Positions 16,919 through 25,452 are shown, numbered from the stretch's first letter. The stretch: 64,000 nt of DNA from an uncultured Collinsella sp. (GCA_900541675.1 UQKU01000004.1:1-64000), one strand, 5' to 3'. Translations and numbers: made by a program. Notes: generated by a model not told the origin, from the sequence alone.

Positions 16919-17199
16919 TGTACGATGTAAAAGCACATTATTGACTCTTTCATTCGCAAGCCAGGTAAAGACGGTATGCCGATAGAAGAATTTAATGGGG
17001 GGGGGCGATCTCTAGAGATGAATGCTCGGTGCAAAAACAAGCGTCCCAAGGAATGATTTCTCCAATTCATATGTATCCCTCGGCTAACTTAGGGCATAAT
17101 ACAAAAAGCGCGACAAGGCTAACTTACGGAGGCGCACCAATGGTGCACAGTCGGCCAGTCGCTTGCATCAACTACGTTTTCAAGTGAGAGGGAGACAAC
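16919..17199. other. intergenic region upstream of eno
   Basis: It holds a run of nine G's at 16997-17005 and a possible -10 CATAAT at 17095-17100 without a good -35. GAGGGAG lies before the eno ATG. No gene or RNA seen. Confidence 0.5.
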
Positions 17200-18489
17200 A
17201 TGAGCGATATTTTGGATGTCTACGGTCGCGAGGTACTCGACAGCCGCGGCAACCCCACCGTCGAGGTCGAGGTCGTGCTCGAGGACGGCAGCTTCGGTCG
17301 CGCGATGGTGCCTTCGGGCGCTTCGACCGGCGCTTTCGAAGCTTGCGAGCTGCGCGACGGCGACAAGGGTCGCTACCTGGGCAAGGGCGTTTCGCAAGCC
17401 GTCGAGCACGTCAACAACGAGTGCGCCAACGCCGTCGTGGGCCTCGATGCCTTCGACCAGCGCGCCGTCGATGCCGCGCTGATCGCCGCGGACGGTACCC
17501 CCAACAAGACCAAGCTCGGCGCCAACGCCATTCTGGGCGTATCGCTGGCCGTTGCCCGCGCTGCGGCAGAGTCGGCGGGCCTGTCGCTGTACCAGTACCT
17601 GGGCGGCGTCAACGCTCACCTGCTGCCCACGCCCATGATGAACATCCTCAACGGCGGCGTGCATGCCGACAACAACGTTGACTTCCAGGAGTTCATGATC
17701 ATGCCCGTGGGTGCTTCGAGCTTTGCCGAGGGCCTGCGCTGGTGCGCCGAGGTCTACCACACCCTCAAGGGCGTGCTGCACGAGGCCGGCCTGGGCGGCG
17801 GCGTGGGCGACGAGGGCGGTTTCGCGCCTAACCTCAAGACCAATGCCGAGCCGTTCGAGTACATCACCAAGGCCGTGGAGAAGGCTGGCTTTAAGCCCGG
17901 CGTCGACTTCATGTACGCCATGGATCCGGCATCGACCGAGTTCTACAACGCCGAGACCGGCATGTACGAGCTCAAGGGCGAGGGTGTTGAGTACACGAGC
18001 GCTCAGATGGTCGATTACTGGGAGAAGCTTGTCGACACCTATCCCATCATCTCCATCGAGGATGGTATGGCCGAGGAGGACTGGGACGGCTGGGTTGAGC
18101 TCACCCGTCGCATTGGCAACAAGGTGCAGCTGGTGGGCGACGACCTGTTCGTCACCAACACCGAGCGCCTTAAGAAGGGCATCGAGCTGGGTGCCGCCAA
18201 CGCGATCCTGGTCAAGGTCAACCAGATTGGCACGCTCACCGAGTCGCTCGAGGCTATCGAGACTGCCAAGGAGGCCGGCTACGCTTGCATCGTGAGCCAT
18301 CGTTCCGGCGAGACCGAGGACTCTACCATCGCTGACCTGGTCGTGGGTGTTAACGCCGGCCAGATCAAGTCGGGCGCCCCGTGCCGCAGCGACCGTATTG
18401 CCAAGTACAACCAGCTCATCCGCATCGAGGACGAGCTCGAGGGCAGTGCGCGCTACGCCGGCAAGTCTGCGTTCTACAACATTCGCTAG
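17200..18489 (+). CDS. eno: enolase
   Basis: 429 residues, full length. Converts 2-phosphoglycerate to phosphoenolpyruvate. Motifs: MVPSGASTGAFEA, GANAILGVSLAVARAAA, GGGVGDEGGFAPN, ISIEDGMAEEDWDGW, QLVGDDLFVTN (metal Asp), VNQIGTLTES and SHRSGETEDSTIADL. Very strong codon bias, as expected of a highly expressed gene. GAGAGGGAG precedes the ATG. Confidence 0.98.
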   Translation: MSDILDVYGREVLDSRGNPTVEVEVVLEDGSFGRAMVPSGASTGAFEACELRDGDKGRYLGKGVSQAVEHVNNECANAVVGLDAFDQRAVDAALIAADGTPNKTKLGANAILGVSLAVARAAAESAGLSLYQYLGGVNAHLLPTPMMNILNGGVHADNNVDFQEFMIMPVGASSFAEGLRWCAEVYHTLKGVLHEAGLGGGVGDEGGFAPNLKTNAEPFEYITKAVEKAGFKPGVDFMYAMDPASTEFYNAETGMYELKGEGVEYTSAQMVDYWEKLVDTYPIISIEDGMAEEDWDGWVELTRRIGNKVQLVGDDLFVTNTERLKKGIELGAANAILVKVNQIGTLTESLEAIETAKEAGYACIVSHRSGETEDSTIADLVVGVNAGQIKSGAPCRSDRIAKYNQLIRIEDELEGSARYAGKSAFYNIR

Positions 18490-18562
18490 GCAGCGGCGTG
18501 TGCGGGGGGCGGGGCTGACTCGGATTCGCCTCGCTTCCGCCGGGCACTGTTGAGCACCATTG

Positions 18563-18594
18563 GGCGCTGGGCCATACGGCTCAGCGCCTTTTTT
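18563..18594 (+). terminator. eno terminator
   Basis: GGCGCTGGGCC (18563-18573), loop ATAC, GGCTCAGCGCC (18578-18588), then six T's. One mismatch-type pair in an otherwise perfect 11-bp stem. Confidence 0.9.
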
Positions 18595-18685
18595 ATGTCG
18601 AGCAAAGGCTGCCGAAGGCGGTGCGGGCGCTCGTGCTATAACTAAAGGACTTAGCGCAAACAAACCTCAACCGCACAAGGCGCAC

Positions 18686-19438
18686 ATGGATCAGATTTAC
18701 GACAACAGGTATTATTCCGCCGGTTCGCGCGAGCCGTCGTCTCGTCGTGCGCGTACCGCGCAGCTCGGCGGGTCCGACTACGCCGGCGTCGATTGCCGCG
18801 CACAACGTCCGGCAAGTGCCTCACACCCCCGTGCTCAAATGAATACGTCGACGGGCCGCTCGCCACACTCGACGCATGCTCAGCGCCCCTCGGCTCAAAC
18901 ACGCGAAAAGTCGACCAGGCCCTCGAGCCGTCTTTCGGGCTCGGACTTCATGCACTACGCCAACGACAACGCGGTGGTCAAGGCAATTTACGACTTTACC
19001 CATGGACCCCAGCGCGGGCTGTTTATTGGCATTGTCGTCGTCCTGGTGCTCGTGAGCCTGTACTTTCCCGTACGCGACCTCTACGTTGCCAAACGCTCGA
19101 ACGATATCTTGGCCAAGCAGGTCGAGATTCGCCAGCAGTACAACGACGAGCTGCAGAAAAGCGTCGACAAGCTGCTCTCGGAGCAGGGTATCAAGGATGC
19201 GGCATCCGAGGACCTGGGCCTGGTGATGCCCGGCGAGAAGAGGATTGAAGTGCAGGGCCTGGACGACGATTCGGACTCGTCGTCGAGCAAAAAGTCCTCG
19301 AACGCCAAGAAGGCCAGCGAAGTGGCCAAAGAGATCGAAGAGGTCGGCAAGGACGCGCCGTGGTACATCCAGACGCTCGATATGCTGTTTGGATTTAACG
19401 GCGTCGAGGGCCAGACGGTCGTGTCCAACGGCGAGTAA
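18686..19438 (+). CDS. DivIC/FtsB-like septum formation initiator
   Basis: 250 residues. A long, disordered, basic and Ser/Pro-rich N-terminus (1 to about 105) precedes one membrane helix (GLFIGIVVVLVLVSLYFPV, about 112-130), then a short coiled coil (RSNDILAKQVEIRQQYNDELQKSVDKLLSEQG). The C-terminal part has an acidic/Ser stretch. This is the layout of actinobacterial DivIC-type division proteins, usually sited between eno and ppx as here. The ATG at 18686 has only a weak ribosome site (AAGG), so the start is uncertain. Confidence 0.8.
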   Translation: MDQIYDNRYYSAGSREPSSRRARTAQLGGSDYAGVDCRAQRPASASHPRAQMNTSTGRSPHSTHAQRPSAQTREKSTRPSSRLSGSDFMHYANDNAVVKAIYDFTHGPQRGLFIGIVVVLVLVSLYFPVRDLYVAKRSNDILAKQVEIRQQYNDELQKSVDKLLSEQGIKDAASEDLGLVMPGEKRIEVQGLDDDSDSSSSKKSSNAKKASEVAKEIEEVGKDAPWYIQTLDMLFGFNGVEGQTVVSNGE

Positions 19439-19458
19439 CGCCCGGAGGGGAGCCTGCA

Positions 19459-20460
19459 ATGACGAATTGCAAACGATATAAGGTGGCGGCGATTGACCTG
19501 GGGACGGTGTCGTCGCGCCTGGTGTTGGCCCAGGTCGAGGGCGGGGCGATCGTGGAATCGTCCAAGCATACCGAGATTACCGACTTGGGCGAGGGCGTGG
19601 ACGCGACGGGGCGCTTTTGCGAGGCGGCCGTTGAGCGCGTGCTCGCTGCGTGTCGCATGTTTGTGGACGAGGCCCGTGCCTTTGGGGCCGTGTGCATCTG
19701 CACCACGTGTACGAGCGCCGCGCGCGATGCGTCCAATGCCGCGCTGCTACTGGACGGCCTGCGCGAGCTGGGACTCGAGCCGCAGGTGATTCCGGGCGAG
19801 GTCGAGGCGCGCCTGACGTTTTTTGGCGTGGCGCACGACTTTGCCGGCGAGCGCATCATTGTTGCCGATTCGGGCGGCGGATCCACGGAGCTCGCGACGG
19901 GCGTCTATGCACCGGAGCGCGGCGTCTTTGCGCTGGAGGGAACGCGCTCGCTGGACATTGGTTGTCGTCGCGTGACCGAGCGGTTTTTCTCGGCACTGCC
20001 GCCGTCGACGAACGAGCTTGCGGCTGCTGCCGGCTGGGCAAACGAGCAGTTTGCGGGCTACTTTGAGAGTCTGCCTGTCGACTTTGAGCGTGCCGAGCGC
20101 CTGGTCGCGGTGGGTGGTACTGTCACCACGCTCGTGGCACTCGTTCACGAGCTGGAGCCGTATGATTCGAGCTTTGTGCACCTGCGCGAGCTTTCGTTGG
20201 ACCAGGTTTCGGCCGCTATCGAGCGTATGTCCGCGCTGGATGTTGCGGGCATTGCCGCGTTACCGGGCGTGCAACCCAAGCGCGCGGGCGTGATCTTGGC
20301 AGGTGCCGCGGTGATTCGCGAGCTCATGCGAGCCGGCGGCTACAAGACGCTCACCGTAAGCGAGAACAGCTTGCTCGCCGGCATGGCCGCCACCATCAAC
20401 GAGGTTCTCGACGGCGCGACCCCCACCATCGGCTGGACCCCGAGCCTGAGCGCCCTTTAA
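19459..20460 (+). CDS. ppx: Ppx/GppA family exopolyphosphatase
   Basis: 333 residues, ASKHA fold. Phosphate-1 motif VAAIDLGTVSSRLVLAQV, connecting Glu in VIPGEVEARLTF, phosphate-2 motif IIVADSGGGSTEL, and DIGCRRVTERFF. Shorter than E. coli Ppx (no C-terminal extension), as in actinobacterial forms. It hydrolyses polyphosphate ends or pppGpp. GGAGGGGAG precedes the ATG. Follows the DivIC-like gene by 20 bases. Confidence 0.9.
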   Translation: MTNCKRYKVAAIDLGTVSSRLVLAQVEGGAIVESSKHTEITDLGEGVDATGRFCEAAVERVLAACRMFVDEARAFGAVCICTTCTSAARDASNAALLLDGLRELGLEPQVIPGEVEARLTFFGVAHDFAGERIIVADSGGGSTELATGVYAPERGVFALEGTRSLDIGCRRVTERFFSALPPSTNELAAAAGWANEQFAGYFESLPVDFERAERLVAVGGTVTTLVALVHELEPYDSSFVHLRELSLDQVSAAIERMSALDVAGIAALPGVQPKRAGVILAGAAVIRELMRAGGYKTLTVSENSLLAGMAATINEVLDGATPTIGWTPSLSAL

Positions 20461-20474
20461 CCGTCTCCCTCTGA

Positions 20475-20539
20475 GTTGCGGTGAAATAGTTCCTAAATGG
20501 GCTGGTAGCCTGCCAAAACAGGAACTATCCCACCGCAAC
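20475..20539. repeat. hairpin with two perfect 9-bp arms
   Basis: GTTGCGGTG-aa-ATAGTTCCT (20475-20494) pairs with AGGAACTAT-cc-CACCGCAAC (20520-20539); only the two central bases are unpaired. The loop contains CCTGCCAAAACA, a motif shared with 53575-53586 and 57455-57466. It lies after the ppx stop; no T-run follows. Confidence 0.85.
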
Positions 20540-20547
20540 ATAGAGCC

Positions 20548-20745
20548 CCACCGGCGCCCAAAAGAAACGAGCCCGCATCTCTGGAGGAAGCGGGCACGAA
20601 AAGCCAAATGGTAGGGGCGGTGGGACGTCCGCGTATTTGCTGCGCAAATACGCGTCGGCTTCGGCCGCCCTCGCCGGCTCGCTGCGGACGCTGCGCGTCC
20701 GCTTGGCGCTCGCCCCCTCGCGGGTTCGAGTCCCACCGGCATCTA
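20548..20745. repeat. rearranged copy of tRNA-Leu 3' end with palindromic insert
   Basis: TGGTAGGGGCGGTGGGAC at 20610-20627 equals the last 18 bases of the tRNA-Leu gene at 20795-20812, and the sequence before it copies that tRNA's terminator. After GGTGGGAC the tRNA similarity stops and an insert with perfect hairpins follows (CGCGTATTTGC/GCAAATACGCG; GCGGACG/CGTCCGC). It ends with GGGTTCGAGTCCCACCGGC, a tRNA T-arm in the opposite orientation. A broken tRNA copy or integration scar. Confidence 0.65.
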
Positions 20746-20751
20746 AAAGAA

Positions 20752-20787
20752 ACGAGCCCGCATCCCTGGGGGACACGGGCTCGTAAA
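20752..20787 (-). terminator. tRNA-Leu terminator
   Basis: On the minus strand ACGAGCCCG pairs with CGGGCTCGT, followed by TTCTTTT. It lies just after the tRNA 3' end. Confidence 0.8.
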
Positions 20788-20794
20788 CAATACG

Positions 20795-20879
20795 TGGTAG
20801 GGGCGGTGGGACTCGAACCCACAATCCTTGCGGCGAGAGATTTTAAGTCTCCTGCGTATGCCAATTCCGCCACGCCCCC
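20795..20879 (-). tRNA. tRNA-Leu (anticodon UAA)
   Basis: Read on the minus strand, GGGGGCG at the 5' end pairs with CGCCCCT before the encoded A-CCA. The anticodon loop CTTAAAA gives UAA, the T-arm is GGGTTCGAGTCCC, and a long variable arm is present as expected for Leu. Length 85 with CCA. It reads TTA codons. Confidence 0.95.
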
Positions 20880-20910
20880 GTGAGATTAGAAGTCTAGCAC
20901 AAGCCGTCCG

Positions 20911-21534
20911 TTACGCGTTGACGGCCATCGAGTGTTGGCCCGACTTTTCCAAGTACTCGGCATACTTGGCCTCGTCGCCCTTGTTTTGGTATTGCAGGGC
21001 CAGCAGGTACTCCAGGCGGCAGCTCTTGACCTTGTCGTCACCGGCCTCCTTGAGCATGCGCTCCAGCTCGGGAATGTCGTTGTGGCGCTTGAGGATCATC
21101 GTGTCGTACATCAGCTGGCATTCGTGTGCGACTGCCTCGGCCTGGCCGCCCTCAAAACCCTTGATTTCGTGCAGCAGCTCCTTGGACTTTTTGCGGTCCT
21201 CCTGGCCAACGTAGTAGTTAAAAGCCTTGATCACCAGGTCGACGCGCTGCATCTTGGGCAGGTTGAGCCCCAACAGCAAATCGAACATCTCGTCGGCGCG
21301 CTTGTGGTCCTCGCGCAGCAGATATGAGTTCAGGCGCAGGTAGTCGCGGTTATAGCGCGGGTACAGCATGCTGGTGAGTTTGGCGTCGAGCAAACGATCG
21401 AACTCGTCCCACTGCTTGGCGGCCATGAGCTGCTGCAGGCGTTTAAACGTGGTGCGTTTTTTGACGCTAAAGAACACCGACACGGCGATACAGATGATGA
21501 CGACGGCGGTCCAGAGGGTGCGGGAATCGGGCAT
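20911..21534 (-). CDS. membrane-anchored TPR-like protein, unknown role
   Basis: 207 residues. One N-terminal helix (WTAVVIICIAVSVFFSV, residues 8-24) anchors a helical cytoplasmic part rich in paired helices (RLQQLMAAKQWDEFDRLLDAKL, REDHKRADEMFDLLLGLNLP, LQYQNKGDEAKYAEYLEKSG), resembling tetratricopeptide repeats. No enzyme motif. Probably a scaffold; the partner is unknown. Sits between tRNA-Leu and a divergent PTS gene. Confidence 0.75.
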   Translation of the reverse strand: MPDSRTLWTAVVIICIAVSVFFSVKKRTTFKRLQQLMAAKQWDEFDRLLDAKLTSMLYPRYNRDYLRLNSYLLREDHKRADEMFDLLLGLNLPKMQRVDLVIKAFNYYVGQEDRKKSKELLHEIKGFEGGQAEAVAHECQLMYDTMILKRHNDIPELERMLKEAGDDKVKSCRLEYLLALQYQNKGDEAKYAEYLEKSGQHSMAVNA

Positions 21535-21697
21535 ATTAGGGTCCTTAGTCGCTCATAAAGCGAGCGGTATGACAACACGTACTAGATGTATTATACGCAG
21601 CGCGCGAGCAAACTGGCATAAAAGCTCATCGAGGCCGAGCGCCATCGCTCGCTGCGGTACACTTACCTAAAGTAAACCATGAAGGGAGACATTACCT

Positions 21698-21985
21698 ATG
21701 AAGAAGATTGTTTTGGCTTGCGGTGCTGGCGCTGCTACTTCCACGCTCGTTGCCCAGAAGGTCGCCACCATGCTCGACGCCAACGGTTACGCCGACAAGT
21801 ACGAGATCGTGCAGTGCGCCATCTCCGAGGCCAAGGACGTTTGCGACGAGGGCGCCGACCTGCTGATCGCCACCACCGTTGCCCCCGAGGGCCTTACCTG
21901 CCCGTACGTGAGCGGCGTGCCCTTCATGACCGGCATGAACCGCGTCGCTGCCGAGAAGGCCGTCCTCGACGTCATGGCTCAGTAG
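21698..21985 (+). CDS. PTS galactitol-family EIIB, stand-alone
   Basis: 95 residues. KKIVLACGAGAATSTLVAQKV carries the phosphorylated Cys8 of GatB-like IIB proteins, with the second half ATTVAPEGLTCPYVSGVPFMTGMN typical of the family. No IIA or IIC is nearby, so it must work with distant partners or be regulatory. AAGGGAG precedes the ATG. A VOC gene follows after 11 bases. Confidence 0.85.
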   Translation: MKKIVLACGAGAATSTLVAQKVATMLDANGYADKYEIVQCAISEAKDVCDEGADLLIATTVAPEGLTCPYVSGVPFMTGMNRVAAEKAVLDVMAQ

Positions 21986-21996
21986 GCGCTACCTGT

Positions 21997-22371
21997 ATGA
22001 ATGAGCAGAACGCCAATCCGGTCGAGCTCTTTGGCATGCGCGTTGCCCATGTGGGCATTAACGCCACCGACCCGGCAGACGCCCTGGAGATCGCGGAGCT
22101 GTTCTCGACGATGATGGGTCTGCCCGTTATCGAGACCCCGGTTTCGTACTTTAACGATTCGCTGGTCGAGATCATGAAGCAGAATGGCCGTGGCGCCAAG
22201 GGCCACATCGGCTTTGCCGTCAACGACATCGATGCGGCGGAGAAGTGGTTTGCCGACCGCGGGCTCGAGGTCAACGAGGAGTCGCGCGTGCTGCTGCCCG
22301 ACGGCGGCACCAAACTCGTGTACTTTAAGCGCGAGTTCGCCGGCTTCGCCGTGCACCTGTGCCGCGACTAG
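21997..22371 (+). CDS. VOC-fold protein like the C-terminal domain of KDPG aldolases
   Basis: 124 residues, one glyoxalase/VOC unit. GMRVAHVGINATDPADALEIAELFSTMMGLPV...GHIGFAVNDIDAAEKWFADRG...KREFAGFAVHL resembles the VOC extension found at the C-terminus of some Firmicutes KDPG/KHG aldolases; here it stands alone. The ATG at 21997 is used, without a strong ribosome site; coupling to the upstream IIB gene is likely. Substrate unknown; the pairing suggests sugar-acid metabolism. Confidence 0.7.
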   Translation: MNEQNANPVELFGMRVAHVGINATDPADALEIAELFSTMMGLPVIETPVSYFNDSLVEIMKQNGRGAKGHIGFAVNDIDAAEKWFADRGLEVNEESRVLLPDGGTKLVYFKREFAGFAVHLCRD

Positions 22372-22393
22372 CGCACAAGCTGCTATAGCTAGC

Positions 22394-22432
22394 AAAAAGG
22401 GATAGAGCCGCGTGGCCCTATCCCTTTATTTA
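22394..22432. terminator. bidirectional terminator
   Basis: AAAGGGATAG (22396-22405) pairs with CTATCCCTTT (22418-22427), flanked by A's on the left and TATTTAT on the right. It serves the VOC gene and the convergent histidine kinase gene. Confidence 0.85.
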
Positions 22433-22447
22433 TGCCGAGGGGCATCC

Positions 22448-23743
22448 CTACCGTGGCAGGCGAATCGTAAAGCGGCTGCCGACCCCCTCGCCCGAGGTCA
22501 CGCCAATGACACCGCCATGGCTATCGACGATCCACTTGGCAATGGCGAGCCCCAGACCCGAGCCCTGCGCGCCGGCATCGCGCGCGTTGTCGGCACGGTA
22601 GAACCGCTCGAACGCGTGAGCTGCGGATTCCTGGTTCATGCCGATGCCCTCGTCCTCAACACTTATGTCGATCGTGCCCATGCCCGCATCGGGCGCTATG
22701 CCAAATGTGACGGTCGTTCCCGCGTCCGAGTACTTGGAGGCGTTTTGCACGATCACGCGCAGGGCCTGCTTCACGAGTGCCACGTCGACGGACGCGTCGC
22801 AGCGCGGGTCGCTGATAAGCGCAGCGTCAAAGGCCAGTCGATACGTGTGCTCGGTATCGATCATCTGCGATTCCTCGCATACCTCGCCGACCAGTGCGGC
22901 CAGGTTGGTATGCACACGCCGCAGGACCGTGCGCCCGGCATCGCCGCGTGCCAAAAACAGCAGTTGTTCCACGAGCTCCTGCATGTGCTCGCTTTCGGCC
23001 TTGAGCGAGGCGATGGACTCTGCCAGCACGGCCGGGTCGTCTTTGCCCCAGCGGTCGAGCATGTTTACGTAGCCCTGAATTACCGCGATGGGCGTGCGCA
23101 GCTCGTGACTCGCATCGTTGACAAAGCGCATCTGCTGCAGCTTGGCCTCTTGCATCTGGCGCAGCAGGCGGTTGAGCGCGACCTCGATGCTCGCCAGGTC
23201 GGCGTCGCCAGTGGTGACGCTCGGCGAATCGACGCTTGCTCGCTCGATGGCCTGCTCCAGCGTTTCCATCTTGCCGCCGGAGAGCTGCATGCGGCCGAGC
23301 TCGTCCACGCGCAAAGCCAGGTCGTTGAGCGGCGCCATGGTGCGGCGCACGCGCCTCGCGCCGCCGAGCATGTTGAGCACGCTGATGACCTGCCAACCCA
23401 CAACGACAAGGTAGAGAGGCCATAGCGTGACGAGGTCCTGCGCGAGGGGGAAGGTCTTGCTGGTGCGCGCAAGCTCGACGGTGTAGGTGAGCGTTGTCAG
23501 GTCCCAGCCGCGCGCGGGCGTCAGCGACATGCCGTGAACGGTGGCGCCGGGAATCCAGCCTGCGGTAAACGCGCTGTCGGGCAGCGTCTGGTTGTATCCA
23601 TAGACGAGGATCGCCGCCGCAATCACCACCAGCAACAGATCGAGCCAGACGTAGCTCACCAAGCGGCGCCACATGTAGCTCCAGTTGATGGCGCGGGCGA
23701 TGGAGGTGACGCGCTTGGTCTCGGCGTTACGCGCGACAGACAT
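22448..23743 (-). CDS. sensor histidine kinase
   Basis: 431 residues. Two membrane helices (about 34-50 and 107-128) enclose a short external loop of about 55 residues. A HAMP-like linker follows, then the H-box VNDASHELRTPIAVIQGYVNML (His213), N-box LRVIVQNASKYSD, and G-boxes VEDEGIGM and GSGLGLAIAKWIVDSHGG. The start at 23743 overlaps the regulator gene's end by 17 bases and has GGGGTGGG upstream. It phosphorylates the paired regulator; the signal is unknown. Confidence 0.9.
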   Translation of the reverse strand: MSVARNAETKRVTSIARAINWSYMWRRLVSYVWLDLLLVVIAAAILVYGYNQTLPDSAFTAGWIPGATVHGMSLTPARGWDLTTLTYTVELARTSKTFPLAQDLVTLWPLYLVVVGWQVISVLNMLGGARRVRRTMAPLNDLALRVDELGRMQLSGGKMETLEQAIERASVDSPSVTTGDADLASIEVALNRLLRQMQEAKLQQMRFVNDASHELRTPIAVIQGYVNMLDRWGKDDPAVLAESIASLKAESEHMQELVEQLLFLARGDAGRTVLRRVHTNLAALVGEVCEESQMIDTEHTYRLAFDAALISDPRCDASVDVALVKQALRVIVQNASKYSDAGTTVTFGIAPDAGMGTIDISVEDEGIGMNQESAAHAFERFYRADNARDAGAQGSGLGLAIAKWIVDSHGGVIGVTSGEGVGSRFTIRLPR

Positions 23744-24512
23744 AGCCCACCCCGCGCACAGTTTGGATGATGCGGGCACCGCCGGCGTCTTCGATCTTGG
23801 CGCGCAGGTGCGCGATGTGTACGTCGACGTTGTTGGTGTCTCCTACGTATTCGTAGCCCAGTGCCTCGTGCGCGATGCGCTCGCGCGTGAGCACGGTGCC
23901 GGCATGTGCCATAAGCAGGGCGAGGACGTCGAACTCGCGGGCCGTGAGCGCGATGGGCGAGCCGCCGACCGTGACTTCGCGGCGGTCGGGGTCGAGCGCA
24001 ACCGAGCCCACGGTGAGCGTGGCAGGGGAGGGTGAAGCGGAGGCCTGGGTCGAGTTGCTGGCCGGGGGAATCGCAACGGCGCTCTCGCCCGCGCCGCCCG
24101 CCATACCCGCCCTGACGCCGGCGCCGCCAACGCCCGAAGCCGTCCGCACGGCCTCCGAGCGCTTCAGCGCCACACGGATCCGTGCGAACAACTCCTCAAT
24201 CGCAAACGGCTTGGTCAGGTAATCGTCAGCGCCGGCATCGAGCCCGGCCACCTTGTCCATCACAGCATCGCGCGCGGTGACCATGATCACCGGCACGTCC
24301 TTGTGCTTGCGGACACGCCGCAGGACCTCCATGCCGTTGAGCTGCGGCAACAGCACATCGAGCAGAATCAGATCGTAGTCGCGCTCCAGCGCCAGGTCAA
24401 CGGCGGTGCGGCCATCGGCGGCGTGCTCCACCTGGTAGCCCTCGTGCTCCAGTTCGAGCGTCACAAAGCGGGCGATTTTCTCCTCGTCCTCTACGATAAG
24501 GATCCGTGCCAT
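23727..24512 (-). CDS. OmpR-family response regulator with extended linker
   Basis: 261 residues, longer than the usual 225-235. Receiver domain 1-118 (phospho-acceptor Asp52 in LILLDVLLPQ, Lys in LTKPFAIEEL), winged helix at the C-terminus (LTAREFDVLALLMAHAGTVLTRERI...NVDVHIAHLRAKIEDAG...VRGVGYV). The domains are separated by an unusual Gly/Ala/Ser-rich linker of about 40 residues. First gene of the pair with the kinase. Confidence 0.92.
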   Translation of the reverse strand: MARILIVEDEEKIARFVTLELEHEGYQVEHAADGRTAVDLALERDYDLILLDVLLPQLNGMEVLRRVRKHKDVPVIMVTARDAVMDKVAGLDAGADDYLTKPFAIEELFARIRVALKRSEAVRTASGVGGAGVRAGMAGGAGESAVAIPPASNSTQASASPSPATLTVGSVALDPDRREVTVGGSPIALTAREFDVLALLMAHAGTVLTRERIAHEALGYEYVGDTNNVDVHIAHLRAKIEDAGGARIIQTVRGVGYVCRA

Positions 24513-24530
24513 GCGTGCCCCCGTCTGCGA

Positions 24531-25073
24531 TTACTTGTCGTCGTTCAGATTTTGCTTGATGCCGTCCGCGGCATCGGCGGCGTGATCCATCAGGTTGTTG
24601 ATGCTGCCGGGCACGTCGCCGTCGCTGTCGATACGGTAGCGCATGCCAAAGAACAGACCAATCAGCATCAGCCATATCGTGGCGCCCCAGGCAAACAGGG
24701 CGACGATGGGAATCAGGATGGGGATGTTGAGGATGATCGCATCGCGGCGCGTGGCGATAAACTTGGTGTCCAGGCTCAGGCGGAAGAGCTTTTTGAGGTA
24801 CTCCCACACGCTGTCCATCTTCTTGGAGAAGTCGGTCTTTTCGCTCGACTTTTCGTAGACGGCCTGTGCGGCGACCATCTCGGCCGAGGGCTCATCGGCC
24901 GGCGCGGACTCGGTGGCGGCGTGCGCCGACGTGGTCTGGGTCTTGCCCTGCGACTCGAGCCAAATGATGGCGTCCAGAACGTTGCCGTCGGCGGCGTCGA
25001 GCGCGGCCTTGGCATCGGTATAGCTCACGTTGCACTTGGTGCGGATGGTTTCAACTTTTTCGAGGTCGTCCAT
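24531..25073 (-). CDS. DUF4342 protein with UBA-like N-terminus
   Basis: 180 residues. Residues 1-45 (LEKVETIRTKCNVSYTDAKAALDAADGNVLDAIIWLE) look like a UBA/EF-Ts type helical domain. A Glu/Ala-rich linker follows, then DUF4342 with one or two membrane helices (INIPILIPIVALFAWGATIWLMLIGLFFGMRY, about 115-145). Role unknown. AAAGGA lies before the ATG on the minus strand. Confidence 0.8.
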   Translation of the reverse strand: MDDLEKVETIRTKCNVSYTDAKAALDAADGNVLDAIIWLESQGKTQTTSAHAATESAPADEPSAEMVAAQAVYEKSSEKTDFSKKMDSVWEYLKKLFRLSLDTKFIATRRDAIILNIPILIPIVALFAWGATIWLMLIGLFFGMRYRIDSDGDVPGSINNLMDHAADAADGIKQNLNDDK

Positions 25074-25452
25074 GACCTGTCCTTTCGTTCGATGGGCGCG
25101 ACGCCGGGCTATCTGCCCGGGCGCGAGCGTTGCGTTCGGCGGCCTGCGTTGCGCGGTGCCGCCCCGCCCTCGGTCGAACTCTATAGTGCAGGTTATAGAT
25201 TAAGCGATTCTTGAGCCAAGATTAATGTTGGATGAGTTTTTGGGTGGCGGTGGGGGTGGGCAGCCTTTGAGGCAAGCGCAGGCCGAGCGGCTAAAGCCCA
25301 GGGGTAAATTTGTGTCCGCACGGCGAGATATACTTATTACAAACGTTGAGGGCGTGACGGGACAAAGATGCCTGGAGCCCGTGAAATCAGAGGCTCCGCG
25401 GCGGCGCACGGGTGCAAACAGGCGAGGCTTCGACGCAAACAGGGGGTCATAA
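25074..25452. other. intergenic region
   Basis: A GC-rich hairpin CGCCGGGC/GCCCGGGCG lies at about 25107-25130. The rest holds only the candidate minus-strand promoter and the ribosome site AGGGGG before 25453. No credible gene seen. Confidence 0.5.
25192..25219 (-). promoter_or_regulatory. candidate sigma-70-type promoter
   Basis: Minus strand TTGGCT (25214-25219), 16-base spacer, TATAAC (25192-25197). It faces the DUF4342 gene 119 bases away. Confidence 0.45.

Noticed and set aside
20608..20745. A second intact tRNA gene
   Set aside because: Only the 3' end and a separate T-arm in opposite orientation exist; no anticodon arm can be formed.
25225..25452. 75-codon frame before the phosphatase gene
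   Set aside because: No ribosome site, GC-poor start, Arg-rich noise, no similarity to known folds.
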